This document shows, in pieces, positions 11,661 to 23,165 of a stretch of 64,000 nucleotides of DNA (within the stretch, counting starts at the first letter, position 1; each line of letters starts with the position of its first letter). Made by a program: the position numbers and the translations under genes. The DNA lies in assembly GCA_963971305.1 (NCBI GenBank), contig OZ020306.1, positions 54,162,686-54,226,685 of the forward strand. Direction: 5' to 3'. The stretch comes from Arcuatula senhousia. Lineage: Eukaryota; Mollusca; Bivalvia; Mytilida; Mytilidae. The notes under the pieces were generated by a model, which saw only the letters and a program-made list of their open reading frames with translations, ran no database searches and was not told the origin of the DNA.

Positions 11661-14165
11661 TGTCAACAGTTTGTGACAGTATAACATAGACATAAACAGA
11701 CATACATACAAATACACATGTAACAAGTTGAAAAAATATATATACATTATGAAGCAAATGTTTAAGGTTCCCCTGTCCTCAGTTCTATAGACTTTTTAAT
11801 AAAGGATCCTAATTTATTTACCTCTGTTGGTGTTGATGGGTTTAATATGTATAAAAAATTTTCACTGATGTTTAGGTCTTTAAAAACGCTATTAAAAGAA
11901 AGAAACTCAAAATATTCTTTTCTTAAGTTTGAATTAATATTACAGTGTAATAAAAAGTGGATCTCATCATCTAATAATTTACATTTTTGGCAAAGTCTTT
12001 CTTCCCTGGGTATTTTAAAATGCCTTCCCTTTTCAATTAACAATACATGATCACTTATTCTTAATTTAGTAATTAACCTCCTAAATTCATAATCTGAAAT
12101 GGATAAATAAGGTTTAGTTAGAAAGTTTATATTTAGTTTTTTTATAGAAAAAAAGTTTGCTTTTTTCATCAATACTGTTTAATTTATCTTTAAAAAGTTT
12201 TATGTAATATGTATGCATTTGGCATTTGATGTACTTTTTAATATTGTTTAGACTTTTCTGGTCTCTGCAAACTTTCAGTCTCTCTATATCGATTTCAGAT
12301 TCTGAAAGGATATCTTTTGCATATGAGACCCATGTGTATATGCCACTAGCATCTAAAGATTCTGATAGTTGAAATGATTCTTCTAAAAGAGGGTTTAAAT
12401 CAGATGTAAATAAACGTGCCAAGTACATTAATGACTGTACTTTTATATGGCAATCTATTGGAAGTCTACCAAGTTCAGTTCTCACTCCAAAATTTGAGGA
12501 ATTCTTATTGACACCAAGGACATATTTGCAATATCCTAGGTGTAATCTTTCTAGGTGAATTTTGTCAATGAAATCAAATGGATCTATGTATTTTCCTGAA
12601 ATCAAAGCTCTTTTTTTTGCTTTGAAATATGCTGAATATGAATCTGAGTAAGTTACTTCAGAATTGTAAGTCAAGATAGGCTTTACCATATTATCAAATA
12701 GATTATTTGATACATTTACAGGTAGGTTATTCAAAGAATTTGTATAGGATTTAATAGAAAACATAACCTTTCTAGCTTTATTGGTTAGGTCATTTATGCT
12801 ATGACTGAGATTGCCATTCGATCTAATGAGTAGTCCTAGATAGCGGTATTCTTCCACATTTTCAATGTTTTCGTTTTTAAATTTTACTACAAAAGGATCA
12901 GATTTATGTTTCCTTTTTGAGAATATCATGCTTTTAGTTTTATTAACATTTAAAGATAGTTGCCAGTTTTCACAGAAAGAGGCAACCTTATCAATACTGG
13001 TTTGAAGACCCTCTTTGGTTTCTGAGAGTAAAAGTAGGTCATCAGCAAAAAGAAGGCACCCTAATTTACTATTTACAATATTTAGCGGATTTGACATGTT
13101 ACTATCCAATTTAGCAGTTATATCATTTATAAAAATGTTAAACAAAGTGGGACTCAATGAGTCTCCTTGTTTGACACCCCTTGAAATGTTGAAACTGTCA
13201 GAAATGAAATTTTGAAATTTTAATGATGACTTAGTTTCTAAGTATTGTTGTTTTATTATAGTATATAGAGATTTTCCTATCCCCATTTTACATAGTTTGT
13301 AGAGAAGGCCTGTTCTCCATACTGAATCAAAAGCCTTTCTAAGGTCAATAAAGCATGCATATATTTTTTTGTTATATTTATGTAAATATTTATCTATTAA
13401 AGATTTTAGTATAAAGATACTGTCACCTGTTCTATGGTTTTCTCTGAAACCAAACTGACAGTTATTTAGTTGTCCATTAATAGCTTTTATTAGTCTATTA
13501 TTAAGTACAGCATTAAATATTTTAGGAAGGTTACTTATTAGAGAGACACCTCTATAGTTGTGAGGATCCGACTTGTCTCCTTTTTTATGTAGTGCTATAA
13601 TATATGAATCACTCCAAGAGGTTGGATATATCCCAGATTTTAGAATAATGTTGAATACTTTTACAATTGCTTTGATTACAGCATTACTAGAAAATTTTAT
13701 TATTTCGTTGAGAATTCTGTCTGGCCCGGCCGATTTATTGAGTTTCAGTCCTCTAATAACTTTGTTTTACTTCAGCACATGAAATTGCAGAGTCAGTTTC
13801 TGCCTTAAAATCTAAATCACTTTCTAATAGTTCTAATTCAGATTTAATATTTCTAACAAACTCATTATTTATTTCTGAGGTAGGTTTTCCTTGATCTTGG
13901 AAATGCTTTTTCAGGGCATCATCATCTTTTAATATATCAGGAATCTCAACATCATCTGGTTTAGTTTTCAAAGACTTCAAAATTTCCCAATAATCTTTTG
14001 GATTTTTACCAAGACTTTCATTTAAAGAATTATATATTTTTTGTTGATATTCCATCTTTTTCCTCTTTACCATTTTTTTGAGCAACTTTTTTAGTTCAAA
14101 AATTTTTGTTTTAGAGGACCATTGTTTGGGTTATTTTTTATTTTATTACCTATATTGTTTATTTG
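11661..14165 (-). mobile_element. 5'-truncated LINE (non-LTR retrotransposon)
   Basis: The element runs on the minus strand. It lacks the endonuclease and starts in the linker upstream of the reverse transcriptase (RT). The 3' UTR ends with CAATAAAG next to the candidate exon at 11660. The C-terminal Cys/His motif (CQKC ... H ... C) resembles those of the LINE relics at 44066, 49154 and 58250, so this is one broad superfamily. The clade (CR1/jockey-like) is not settled. Confidence 0.85.
11762..14162 (-). pseudogene. LINE reverse transcriptase, frameshifted
   Basis: Three frames together give one RT polyprotein. 14162-13757 encodes the pre-RT linker. 13757-12114 encodes the RT, with KSAGPD, YRGVSLIS, CFIDLRKAFDSV, RGVKQGDSLSP and the catalytic FADD. 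12172-11762 encodes the C-terminal zinc-finger-like tail (RISDH, ERLCQKC, HFLLHC). Frameshifts lie near 13760 (an extra A) and near 12150. The RT frame is open well upstream of the first Met at 13286, so that Met is not its true start. The product would copy LINE RNA into DNA at the target site, but this copy is inactive. Confidence 0.85.
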
Positions 14166-14184
14166 TTGTTTAGTTTAAAAAAAT

Positions 14185-14499
14185 CACGGACCATTTGATT
14201 TTCGGGGGGTGGGGGGGGGTGGGATTTTACCTTGAGCCAGGATTTTTTTTTCGCCCGCTTTGCCGGCCAGATTATTTTTTAAACACACATATCAAGCAAG
14301 GAAATTTTGTTGGCAAGATTATTTTTTTAAAATTGGAAAGATTGAAACCAGATTATTTTTTTCAACCTAGGTGCTGGCCAGATTATTTTTTTTTAACAAA
14401 AATCAGGGCCGGGATTTTTTTTTTTACAAAAATCAGGGCCGGGAAATTTTTTTTTCAAAAATCCCAGCCCCCCCCCCCCCGAAAATCAAATGGTCCGTG
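14185..14499. mobile_element. foldback MITE, GGACC family
   Basis: Terminal inverted repeats (TIRs) are CACGGACCATTTGATTTTC at the left and its reverse complement ending at 14499, followed inward by long G and C homopolymers. The interior is T/A-rich with repeated GCCAGATTATTTTTT-type units. Related copies lie at 29207, 30588, 47621 and 62278. Confidence 0.75.
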
Positions 14500-14660
14500 C
14501 CTAAGAGAGTCTGTAGGTTCACCCCAGGTCTGAGGAACATTTGAAACAAGTGTTTATTAATGTTCCTGATCACCCATACATTTTTTTCTATTTGATCGTG
14601 CCAAATAAACGTCTGGATGCAAGCAATAACAATGAAAGGACAAACTCCAATAGTTATACC

Positions 14661-14710
14661 ATGAACATAGACCTGCATATTAAATTAATAAATTAATATA
14701 CAGGTCTATG
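14661..14710. repeat. short near-perfect hairpin
   Basis: CATAGACCTG and CAGGTCTATG are inverted around an AT-rich centre (ATATTAA ... TTAATAT), about 48 bp in all. It directly abuts the MITE at 14713. Confidence 0.6.
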
Positions 14711-14712
14711 CC

Positions 14713-14873
14713 AGAGGCGGATCCAGAGATTCTGAAAGGAGGGGGCCCACTGACTGGCCTAAGAGGGGCCCGCTTTGGTCACGCTTCAATGATTTCCTAT
14801 ATATTCAACCAAATTTTTCCGCCAAAAGGGGGGGGCCAAGGCCCCCCAGCCCCCCACCCCTAGATCCGCCTAT
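14713..14873. mobile_element. small TIR element (GGCGGATC family)
   Basis: The TIRs are AGAGGCGGATCCAGAG and the reverse complement of CTAGATCCGCCTATG, enclosing G-rich and C-rich runs. TATGCC appears on both sides (before 14713 and at 14875-14880) as a possible target-site duplication. Confidence 0.6.
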
Positions 14874-14884
14874 GTATGCCATGA

Positions 14885-14966
14885 GGTATAGGTGTTTCTG
14901 GATAAGAAACCCTCTGCTGAGGCCCGGAGGTCCGAGGGGGTTTCTTATCCAGAAACACCGTATACC
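14885..14966. repeat. hairpin element with GC-rich loop
   Basis: Arms of about 30 bp (GGTATAGGTGTTTCTGGATA and its inverse ending at 14966) enclose a GC-rich loop (GAGGCCCGGAGGTCC). The design resembles the foldback at 61230-61390. It could be a tiny MITE or a structured DNA relic. Confidence 0.65.
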
Positions 14967-15725
14967 GAATAATATAACTAACTAACACCCCAGTAAGCTT
15001 AAAACAAAACTAGTTTACAAGTTTTTGATAGAAAGCAATAAAATGACATTACTAATAAAATTGAGTTAGGATTCATATCTCTGATTTTTTAAATTCAAGA
15101 TATTAAGCAACTGAGATGATTTTAGGATTAAAAAAGATAAACCAACTTGTTAAACAGATGAATTACTTTAATTACTTTACAAATAATTGATGATTTTGCA
15201 TCCTGCTAATTTAAAGAGTGAACACTTCTAAACTGAATATCTTTAAGTTTCATTTAGTTTTTATATGACCATCAAGGAAGACGGGCGTGCTTTTGTTGTT
15301 GTCCTTTTGAATATCGTTAATTCCTGAGAGCATGCAGGTAATTTAAGTTGAGGAAATTGTGTATTTGAAGAAAATTTATTTCATTTTAATTTTTGTATTT
15401 TGATATGTAGTACGAGGTCCCTTAGCGTGGGATTCGATTTAGAGTCTTTCTTTCATCTACTTCCTATTTGCCGACTTACTTAATTTTTTTTTAAATCAAT
15501 GACCAATTATGGACAATTTTCTTAACAGTTTCTCAGCAACATCTTATTACATCCTATTGATTGAAGCAAAGGTGTACCAAAGGACAATCAGACATCAATA
15601 CCGAAAAGACAAAGACAAAATCGGTAGACAAAACTGAATCATTACCACGAAACAAAATGGGTGAATAAGACACTTGTACCTATCATGGTGTTATCATGAT
15701 AACGGAAGATCAACAACAACCTACC
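14967..15725. other. intergenic, nothing recognised
   Basis: AT-rich sequence without a supported gene. It ends in CAAC/CTAC short tandem repeats at 15712-15736 that belong to the tail of the adjacent LINE. Confidence 0.4.
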
Positions 15726-15727
15726 TA

Positions 15728-16752
15728 CCTACCTATCCTCTTCGCTCCCAGTGGAGCATAAGGTCAATGCAAGATTTCGCCAATCGTTCCTGTTTTTTGC
15801 CATGGCCTCAGCCTCTCCCCAAGTCATGTGTAGATCTTTTAGTTCAGCTTCCACTGTACGTCGCCATGTTGTTTTCGGCCTTCCGCGAGGTCTTTTCCCT
15901 TGGGGTGTCCATCTTAATGCTTCTTTGCCGGGTTAAGCATTTCCCCTCCATTCTGAGAGCATGACCTTCTTTGAGTGATCTCGTCAACTATGCATTTGGA
16001 ATCTGTCATTTTCAATAAATTTGAATTTGATATGGTGTTTGGCCAGAATATTTTGCAGATTTGACGTAAGCACTTATGATGGAAACTTGATAGAGATCTC
16101 ATATCTGCTTTGGTTACCCTCCAGCATTCACTTTCATATAGCAATACTGATTTAACATTGCTGTTGTAGAGTTTGACTTTGGTCTTTTTGCTATATTGAT
16201 TTGATCTCCATATAGGTCGTAACTTGTGGAAAGCTGTTCTCCCTTTTGACAGTCTGTTTTTTATGTCTTTCTGTGTTGGATCTTCCGTGCTTACAACTGC
16301 ACCTAGGTATGTGAATTCATCAACTTGCTTAATTTCATTTCCATCAACTGTTAATTTTTCATTAGATGTTGTGTTGAATCGCATTTCCTCTGTTTTATTG
16401 GTATTTAGTTGTAATCCAACTTGACTGGCATAGTGGCTGAGTCTCTGTGATTTTTCCTGTATATGATCTCGTCTAGATGACAATAGAGCTATATCATCAG
16501 CAAAGTCTAGATCCTCTAAGGTGGAGAAAATAGACCATGTGATTCCTCTTCTCATATCACTTGTGTTTTTTTTCATTACCCAGTCGATGGCTATCAGGAA
16601 TAACATAGGGGAGATAATACATCCCTGTCTGACTCCAGAATTTACATTGAACCAATCTGTCTCTTTGTTGTTCAATAAGACGGCACATTCAAACTGGGCG
16701 TAGAAGCATTTGACGAGGGTTACGATCTTCTCTGGCACTCCATATGATCTGA
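15728..16752 (-). pseudogene. 5'-truncated RTE-like LINE reverse transcriptase
   Basis: The minus-strand frame 16752-15914 encodes the second half of an RT: GVRQGCIISPMLF, the catalytic FADDIALL, FTYLGAVVS, then the thumb region with LYESECWRVTKADM and FHHKCLRQICKIFWPN. Near 15910 the frame shifts and the usual C-terminus follows (GRPKTTWRRTVEAELK, then MTWGEAEAMAKNRNDWR). The 3' end is a short tandem repeat, as expected of RTE-clade LINEs. The 5' end stops at a (CAA)n run at 16753. Inactive. Confidence 0.85.
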
Positions 16753-17210
16753 ATCAACAACAACAACGAGGAAAAAACAACAACAAAAAACACAAAACCA
16801 CACACATAACAACAAAAACCGCATTCAGTAACGTGAACTCAAGCCGAAACGAGAGTGAACACAGATGGTCCGGAAGAGAAAGCAGTTCCTGCTTGCTATA
16901 GCACACCCTTCAAGTTGCCAAAGATCAATTTCTTGTTGGTATATTTGGTATTCAGCATGGGTCCCATGCCGTTGAATTAATTTCAGGTCTATTGCCTATC
17001 TACTTCCTTTTTAACGAAATCTGTCCATTTCTATTTCTGACCCATTTTTCTGCCCCATCTACGAAAGTTATGGGGGGAGGGGCAAATAGCCGTCGGATCA
17101 TTCGTTCGTTTGTCCGTTTGTTCGTCCGTCTCAAATGTTGCGAGATATTGACATTATGCCTATATTAGACATATTCTGGCTTTGCTTTGTTTATTTGTAT
17201 TTTCATTTTT
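16753..17210. other. simple repeats and repeat fragment
   Basis: CAACAA- and ACAACAAAAA-type low complexity (16753-16820) is followed by a fragment with GTTCGTTTGTCCGTTTG-type motifs near 17100. No gene was seen. Confidence 0.4.
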
Positions 17211-17743
17211 GTCTCGCCTGTGAAGCAGAGCGGGACATAGGTGTTACTTTACCGGCGGCGGCGGCGTTTTTTGGAAAAGTTTTATGAGCACCTCCATATC
17301 TCAAGAACTATAAGTCCTAGGTTGATGAAACCTGGTATGCATATGCCCCAATAGTAGATTAGCACAGTTACATTCCAATCTTTTAACCTTGACCTTGATT
17401 TTCCGGTTGAGTGACTTTGACAATTTTCAATACATATACATGTAATAGCAATGTTAAGGTTTTGCAAACACCCCCGGGGCAAACACCTCCATATCTCAAG
17501 TATTATTGGTCCTAGGTTGATGAAACTTGGTATGCATATGCCCTAGTAATATCTTAGCACAGTTGCATCCCCATCTTTTGACCTTGACCTTGATTTTTTT
17601 GGTTGAGTGACTTTGATTATTTTTATTGCATATATTAGCAATAAACATCGTTTGATCTCAGAAACTAAAAATCCATGTTAATTCAAAATATAGTGGAATT
17701 AAGAAAGAATGATTGTTTCTGATAATGCCAGCAGGCGAGAACA
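17211..17743. mobile_element. TIR element with tandem internal repeat
   Basis: Ends TGTCTCGCCTG and CAGGCGAGAACA are inverted. The interior has a GGCGGCGGCGGCG run and two copies, about 195 bp apart, of a block beginning CACCTCCATATCTCAAG (17286 and 17482). This arrangement is common in molluscan non-autonomous elements. Confidence 0.5.
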
Positions 17744-18079
17744 TACTTTAGTGTTAACTCTTGTTTATGTTTTGTATTATTTTGTCTTTTTTACTTTGCT
17801 ACTTTTAAGTTAGAATGGATTTTAAACCTTATAAAGTGAACTGTTTTCATTTCCTTCTCAGATGCAATGGGCTAGCTATTACAGAAGTTTCTTTGTGGGA
17901 AGCTCTTTTGTTCTATGAACATGAGGTGTGTTCCGTGACAAGGGCAAAAGCAGGGGTATCTGGAAACCCCTGTTTTTGCCATTATGAATAAATCCTATTG
18001 TTCTTAGAATAAAAGAGTTATTCACACAAAGAAAGTTTCTGAAAATGAAAGTTCGACTTTAGAACTGGGGTGTAAGTCT

Positions 18080-18830
18080 ACATGCCATGTAAAGGTAGTA
18101 TTAACTGTACAAACGAATTTCAAGATTGCTTGGACCTGATCTCAGGACTAGTGAAAACCTATGAAGACACCCACACCATCATAGTTGGAGGGGACATGAA
18201 CGAAAATAAGGCCAACTTTAACAACAACCCCAGATGCTGCTACTTGAAAGAATTCATGCATAATTATAGTAGGCTAGCGACGAGATGACTAGGTATCCCA
18301 TATAGACATATAAATTGTCATCTCTCCAGTGAGGTAGACTATTTCATATACCAAACCAATAGTGAAGATGAAAAGAAGGAATGATCCTCAAACAAATCTC
18401 TCTGATCATACCCCAATTGAAATGAAAATCAAATACAACTTCAATATCAAAGAAACGGTTGATGCAGATATGGTAAAAAAGAAAACAAAAATACCATCCA
18501 ACAAAATTAAATGGGAGAAAATTTACAAAGGATAATATGAGGAGCTAGTCACAAAAAGCTAAAAAAAACATGAAAATTTTCTTGAAAAAGAAGCTGACAT
18601 TTAGGACGCCTATAATAGATTTAATAAAATCCTCACTGAATCTGCCAAATACTGCTCTCCAAAAATAAACTTTAAAAAAGGATATCACAAACCACGACTC
18701 GAAATATATAAACCTAAAATTGCTGAAGCGATAAAAGCGAAAATAAAGCCAACTATGAATGGAACAGAAATGGACGACCATCAGATCCACAAATAGTCTA
18801 GTCAATCTAAAGAAAAACCTCAAACAAATT
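18080..18830 (+). pseudogene. LINE endonuclease relic
   Basis: Plus-strand fragments of an APE-type (EEP) endonuclease can be followed in more than one frame: IIVGGDMNEN near 18180, VDYFIYQ near 18335 and the catalytic SDHTPIEM near 18405. A lysine-rich linker with in-frame stops follows. The domain nicks target DNA for LINE integration. No matching RT follows, so only the N-terminal half remains. Confidence 0.65.
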
Positions 18831-19127
18831 GGTATAAAGCTAATTTTTGTTTTAAAATGTTTAGTTATGTTTTGTTTTTATCATATTATAAATATATCAA
18901 AATATAATTTGCGGATGATGTTATATTTTGTATTTATAAAATCCATAAAAACGACAATTTGAGCGAATACAGCGCTTCATACATGAAAACTGACGTCATC
19001 AACGTAGATTAAAAGCAAAAAAAAATCCATATTATATTTAAAAAATATAGAAATGGTAAGTAGAAGAAAACAAACCCAATAGAGTATTTATAAGTGTGAT
19101 ACATATTTAGCGCTTAAAGTGGCCATA

Positions 19128-19751
19128 TTATGGCAAGCCAAACTGGACAAAAGTCCATATTTATTGATATCAATAATTCATTTATTAATATCAATAAATC
19201 ATTTATTGATATCTATAATTCATTTATTGATATCAATAAATCACTTATTGATATCAATAAATCATTAATTGATATCAATAAATCATTTATTGATATCTAT
19301 AATTCAGCTATTTATTGATATCAATAATTCATTGATATCTATAATTCATTTATTGATATCAATAAATGATTTATTGATATCAATAATTCATTTATTGATA
19401 TCAATAATTCGATTTATTGATATCAATAATTCGATTTATTGATATCAATAATTAATTTATTGATATCAATAAATCATTTATTGATATCAATAAATCATTT
19501 ATTGATATCAATAAATCATTTATTGATATCAATAATTCAAAACACAATTATTGATATCAATAATTCAAAACACAATTATTGATATCAATAAATCGAATTA
19601 TTGATATCAATTAATGAATTATTGATATCAATAAATGATTTATTGATATCAATAAATGATTTATTGATATCAATAAATAATTATTGATATCAATAAATCG
19701 AATTATTGATATCAATAAATATGGACTTTTGTCCAGTTTGGCTTGCCATAA
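19128..19751. mobile_element. TA-bounded foldback element filled with palindromic minisatellite
   Basis: The TIRs are about 48 bp: TATGGCAAGCCAAACTGGAC at the left continues through AAAAGTCCATATTTATTG, and the inverse ends at 19751. TA lies at both outer edges. The interior consists almost wholly of units of about 21 bp centred on ATTGATATCAAT, a perfect palindrome repeated more than twenty times. The repetitive open frame here is a by-product of the repeat. No transposase was seen. Confidence 0.85.
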
Positions 19752-20285
19752 ACATTCCAGATGTTTTTAAGATATTTTTAACCACAGTTAACCCCCTCCT
19801 CTTATCTTCAAGTGCATAGTCTGATTGATACTGTATTGATACTGATAAGTTTTTTGTTGATGAATTGTTTTAAATTAATTATGCTATGTAAAGCTGATTG
19901 TTACCTTCAAATAGAAGGAAAAAGCCTTATCAATACCGATGTAACCGAGTGCATTATACCCCCTTTAGCTTCGAGCGTCTCAACCTCTTTCGCGTTCCTT
20001 CGGAGTCTCTCCAGTAGGTAGAGTAGAGTAACGAAACGTAAAAATACTGCTCCGGTAGACCAGGTTAACCCTTCCCTTTTCACAACATAAAATAAAACTA
20101 TGGAGCGCCAAATAGGGCATACTCGTGAATAAACTTAGAAGCATGGAGATAAACTGGGAAATAACATACATTTAGGAGTGAATATGGTAGTTTTAACTTG
20201 TAACAAATTAGCAGAAAGGTTTTTTGGTCTTTTTTGGTAGTGCTAATTTGCTACATGTATAAACCACCATATTTGATCATATTTT

Positions 20286-20863
20286 AAAGGAGTAGGGGCG
20301 ATAAGGCCCTTATATGTAGCCTAAGAATATGAAGTTTATGCAAAAGTGTCCATATCTGGTTACAATATAGTGTAAACTCTGCCTAAAAGAAAACATGTTT
20401 AAAATTTCTTTTAAAATTTAATAATGAAACGTCATAATGACGTCATAACTCTAGTGATTTTAGCAAAAATGGCAAAATATGTGAAATTCTGGTAGTTTTC
20501 ATGGTACATTTTGGACCAGAAAATATCGTCCGCACACGAGAAACAAGTTCATATTTTTAGAGAAGGTTTATATAAGCCGTAATTACAATCTGTAAAAATA
20601 TTTAGTTGTTTCCCGTGTGCGGAGATACTAAGTGTATCTTTAAAATGGTAAAAATTTACGCAAAAAAGCGATTTCTTGAATGAAAGTCATTTTCATTCAT
20701 AATTTTTACGAAAACAATCAGTAAAAAATTAAAAAGTAAATATAGTTTCTCATTTTTTGATTATTTAATAAATATTATATCAGCGTTTGAAAAACAATAT
20801 TCAAAGGTTGAGAATTGGGAAAAATCTTAGGCCAAAAACATGCGTTATCGCCCCTACTCCTTT
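20286..20863. mobile_element. MITE with 19-bp perfect TIRs
   Basis: AAAGGAGTAGGGGCGATAA at the left edge is exactly inverted at 20845-20863. The interior contains TGACGTCATAACTCTAGTG and two segments with CGCACACGAGAAACAA or its inverse, so it has some internal symmetry. A diverged 5' fragment of the same family lies at 57607-57800. Confidence 0.8.
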
Positions 20864-23160
20864 CTAATCACGAATTCGAATCAATTTATTTATTATCGAG
20901 TGTGATATCGATGCATTTAATTGAAATAGATCACAAAATAGTTTGCACTATTTAAAAAAGTCACTAAATAAATTGTTACAAACATAGAATAAATAAAGAA
21001 AAGAAAGACAGGGTGACCAGATTTAAGCAAATATCTTTTAAGTTATAGAACCAAAATTAAGATCATAACAATTTCCTGCATTAACTTGTTTACACTTATT
21101 GGTGAAAAAGTGTCATTCTTTTAACAGCCAGAAATGGATCGGACATACACTTGTAGTTTGAATAGGCCACCCGCAACTGTGCTAAGCTTGTCGAAAAGTC
21201 CAATAAAGAGTGCTCAGAAACGTGACATCGGTTCATGATGCTTTGCCAACAAATCTACTGGGATGTGCGCGCCAAGTGATTGAATGGGGCACACCTGTCT
21301 AAATGAATGCTGGAGTCCTCAGGCTTTAATGCAGAAAACATGACAGGACTGTGTATTTCGGCATGACAAAAAAAAATGCTGTCAACTTCAATAGCTTTTT
21401 AAAAAGCAAATCAAGCATCGCATTTTTGTTATGTACCATTTCTCATAACTCATAGTTGTCGAAATGTAACATGGTTTAATTCATTGTATATAACTTTTGT
21501 AAACACGAAGAGAAAACTGACTGTTGTCGAACGAAGCGAGGTTTTTCCGCCATCTTTATAGTCACTTAATTACCAAATTATGCTGCGCGCTTACCAATTA
21601 CATTGGACCCCCTGGTTTATTATCTGTTGCAAAAAGGTGTTTATGTATTAAACACTTAGTTTTTACAGTGTATACTGTAAATTTTCTTGGAGGATCTTCA
21701 GTTTTCAAGCTGTACACTAAAGCTGGTAACCGGCTATTATGAATACTGGCAAACTGAGACACCCCAAAACAATACCTTTGCATGACTTTTAATAAAAATC
21801 GTACACCGTAATTTTTTTTTGAAGTCTGTCTTCAGTTTGTCATGGAGCGGTTATTGGTTATCATAGGGTATAACCAGCAATTTTATCGTTAACTTTGTTG
21901 TATTGTTTTATTGCAAACTGAAGACACTACGGAATATGGTTATCGACAAACTGCGGAAAAGGACCATAAGAACAGACTATAGTACCAGACTCTAGTACCA
22001 GACTATAGTACCAGACTCTGTCTTCTACCAACTATTTTCCCTTTCTCTTCTTAAAGCCACGATAATGCCCCATGGTTATACACTGTGAGACATAGGTTGG
22101 TATACTTCTCGGTTTTTGGTCTTCCTATGTTAAGATTAAATTGCTGCAGATGAGAGGTTTACCCATTGAAATATGCATACTATATCTCATGCATGTGTGT
22201 ATACATTTTGTTTATTACTATTATCTTTAACTCCCTCCATCGTAGTTTATTATAAGATATATTTGACATTACTGATCCAGCACTTTTTCTGCTTTTTTTT
22301 TGAGTTGTGGATTTTCTGTGTTTGGGTCCTAGTGCTGCTGATGAGAAATAAAATTCCATAATGTCCATACAGCTCTTAAGAATAATTGCATTTGGCTTTA
22401 CATATGTGTCATGGTCTCATGTTCATTTCCACCATATCATTTTATGAAATATGAACAGCATAATCAAATTCGCTGTTTATATCTGTTTTTGGTATTTGAT
22501 AAACCATAATGTGGATTCTATTTCTTCTTTTTGGGGTTTTCTTGTTCATGTTCTTCATATTCATAAGCTGTTTCATTTTCATCCTTTACGCTACAGTGCC
22601 CCGACTCGGATCAGTCTTGTATAGACAAACTGACGTGCAACCTTATTAATATGATAAAAGTTTTTGATTAGCATAGAATATTGTTGTTGATTTACCTTCG
22701 ATTGCTATGTTTTCTTTTTATTTAATATTCACAATCTATAATTTTATCATAATACTTACAAAATGAAAAATATATGCAAGAATATGTCCAAAAGACATTA
22801 TGTCCCATCTCGAAATCTGGGACAGACGGACAGACGGACGGACGAACGGATTCGAACACTATATGACCCCATATACCTTTGTAGATGGGACATAAAAAGA
22901 ATTTTATAATCTTTGTAACAAATAACAAACTAAAAAACAATGAAATTTTAGATAACTAGAAAAACTGTGAGCAGTAACTCACAAATAAATACCCCGGCCC
23001 CCAAATATCAATCAGAAGAAATTATAAATAGGAGGTGCACATCTACATTATGTCAGAAAGAATTAGTGAAAGTTTTATGAAAATTCCTCAAGGGGTTCGG
23101 GAGGAGTCCAGGATAACAGATGAATACCTGCTTATGGTCAAACAGCCAAACTCAGAATAG
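20864..23160. other. intergenic, nothing firmly recognised
   Basis: The stretch holds a short AGTACCAGACT tandem run (about 21975-22020) and a fragment with GACGGACAGACGGACG (22825-22850). No ORF here has recognisable protein motifs. Confidence 0.4.
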
Positions 23161-23165
23161 AAAAT

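Noticed and set aside
19130..19318. Open frame with repeating FIDINKS-type peptide
   Set aside because: It is the translation of the palindromic minisatellite; the opposite strand is equally repetitive and there is no gene context.
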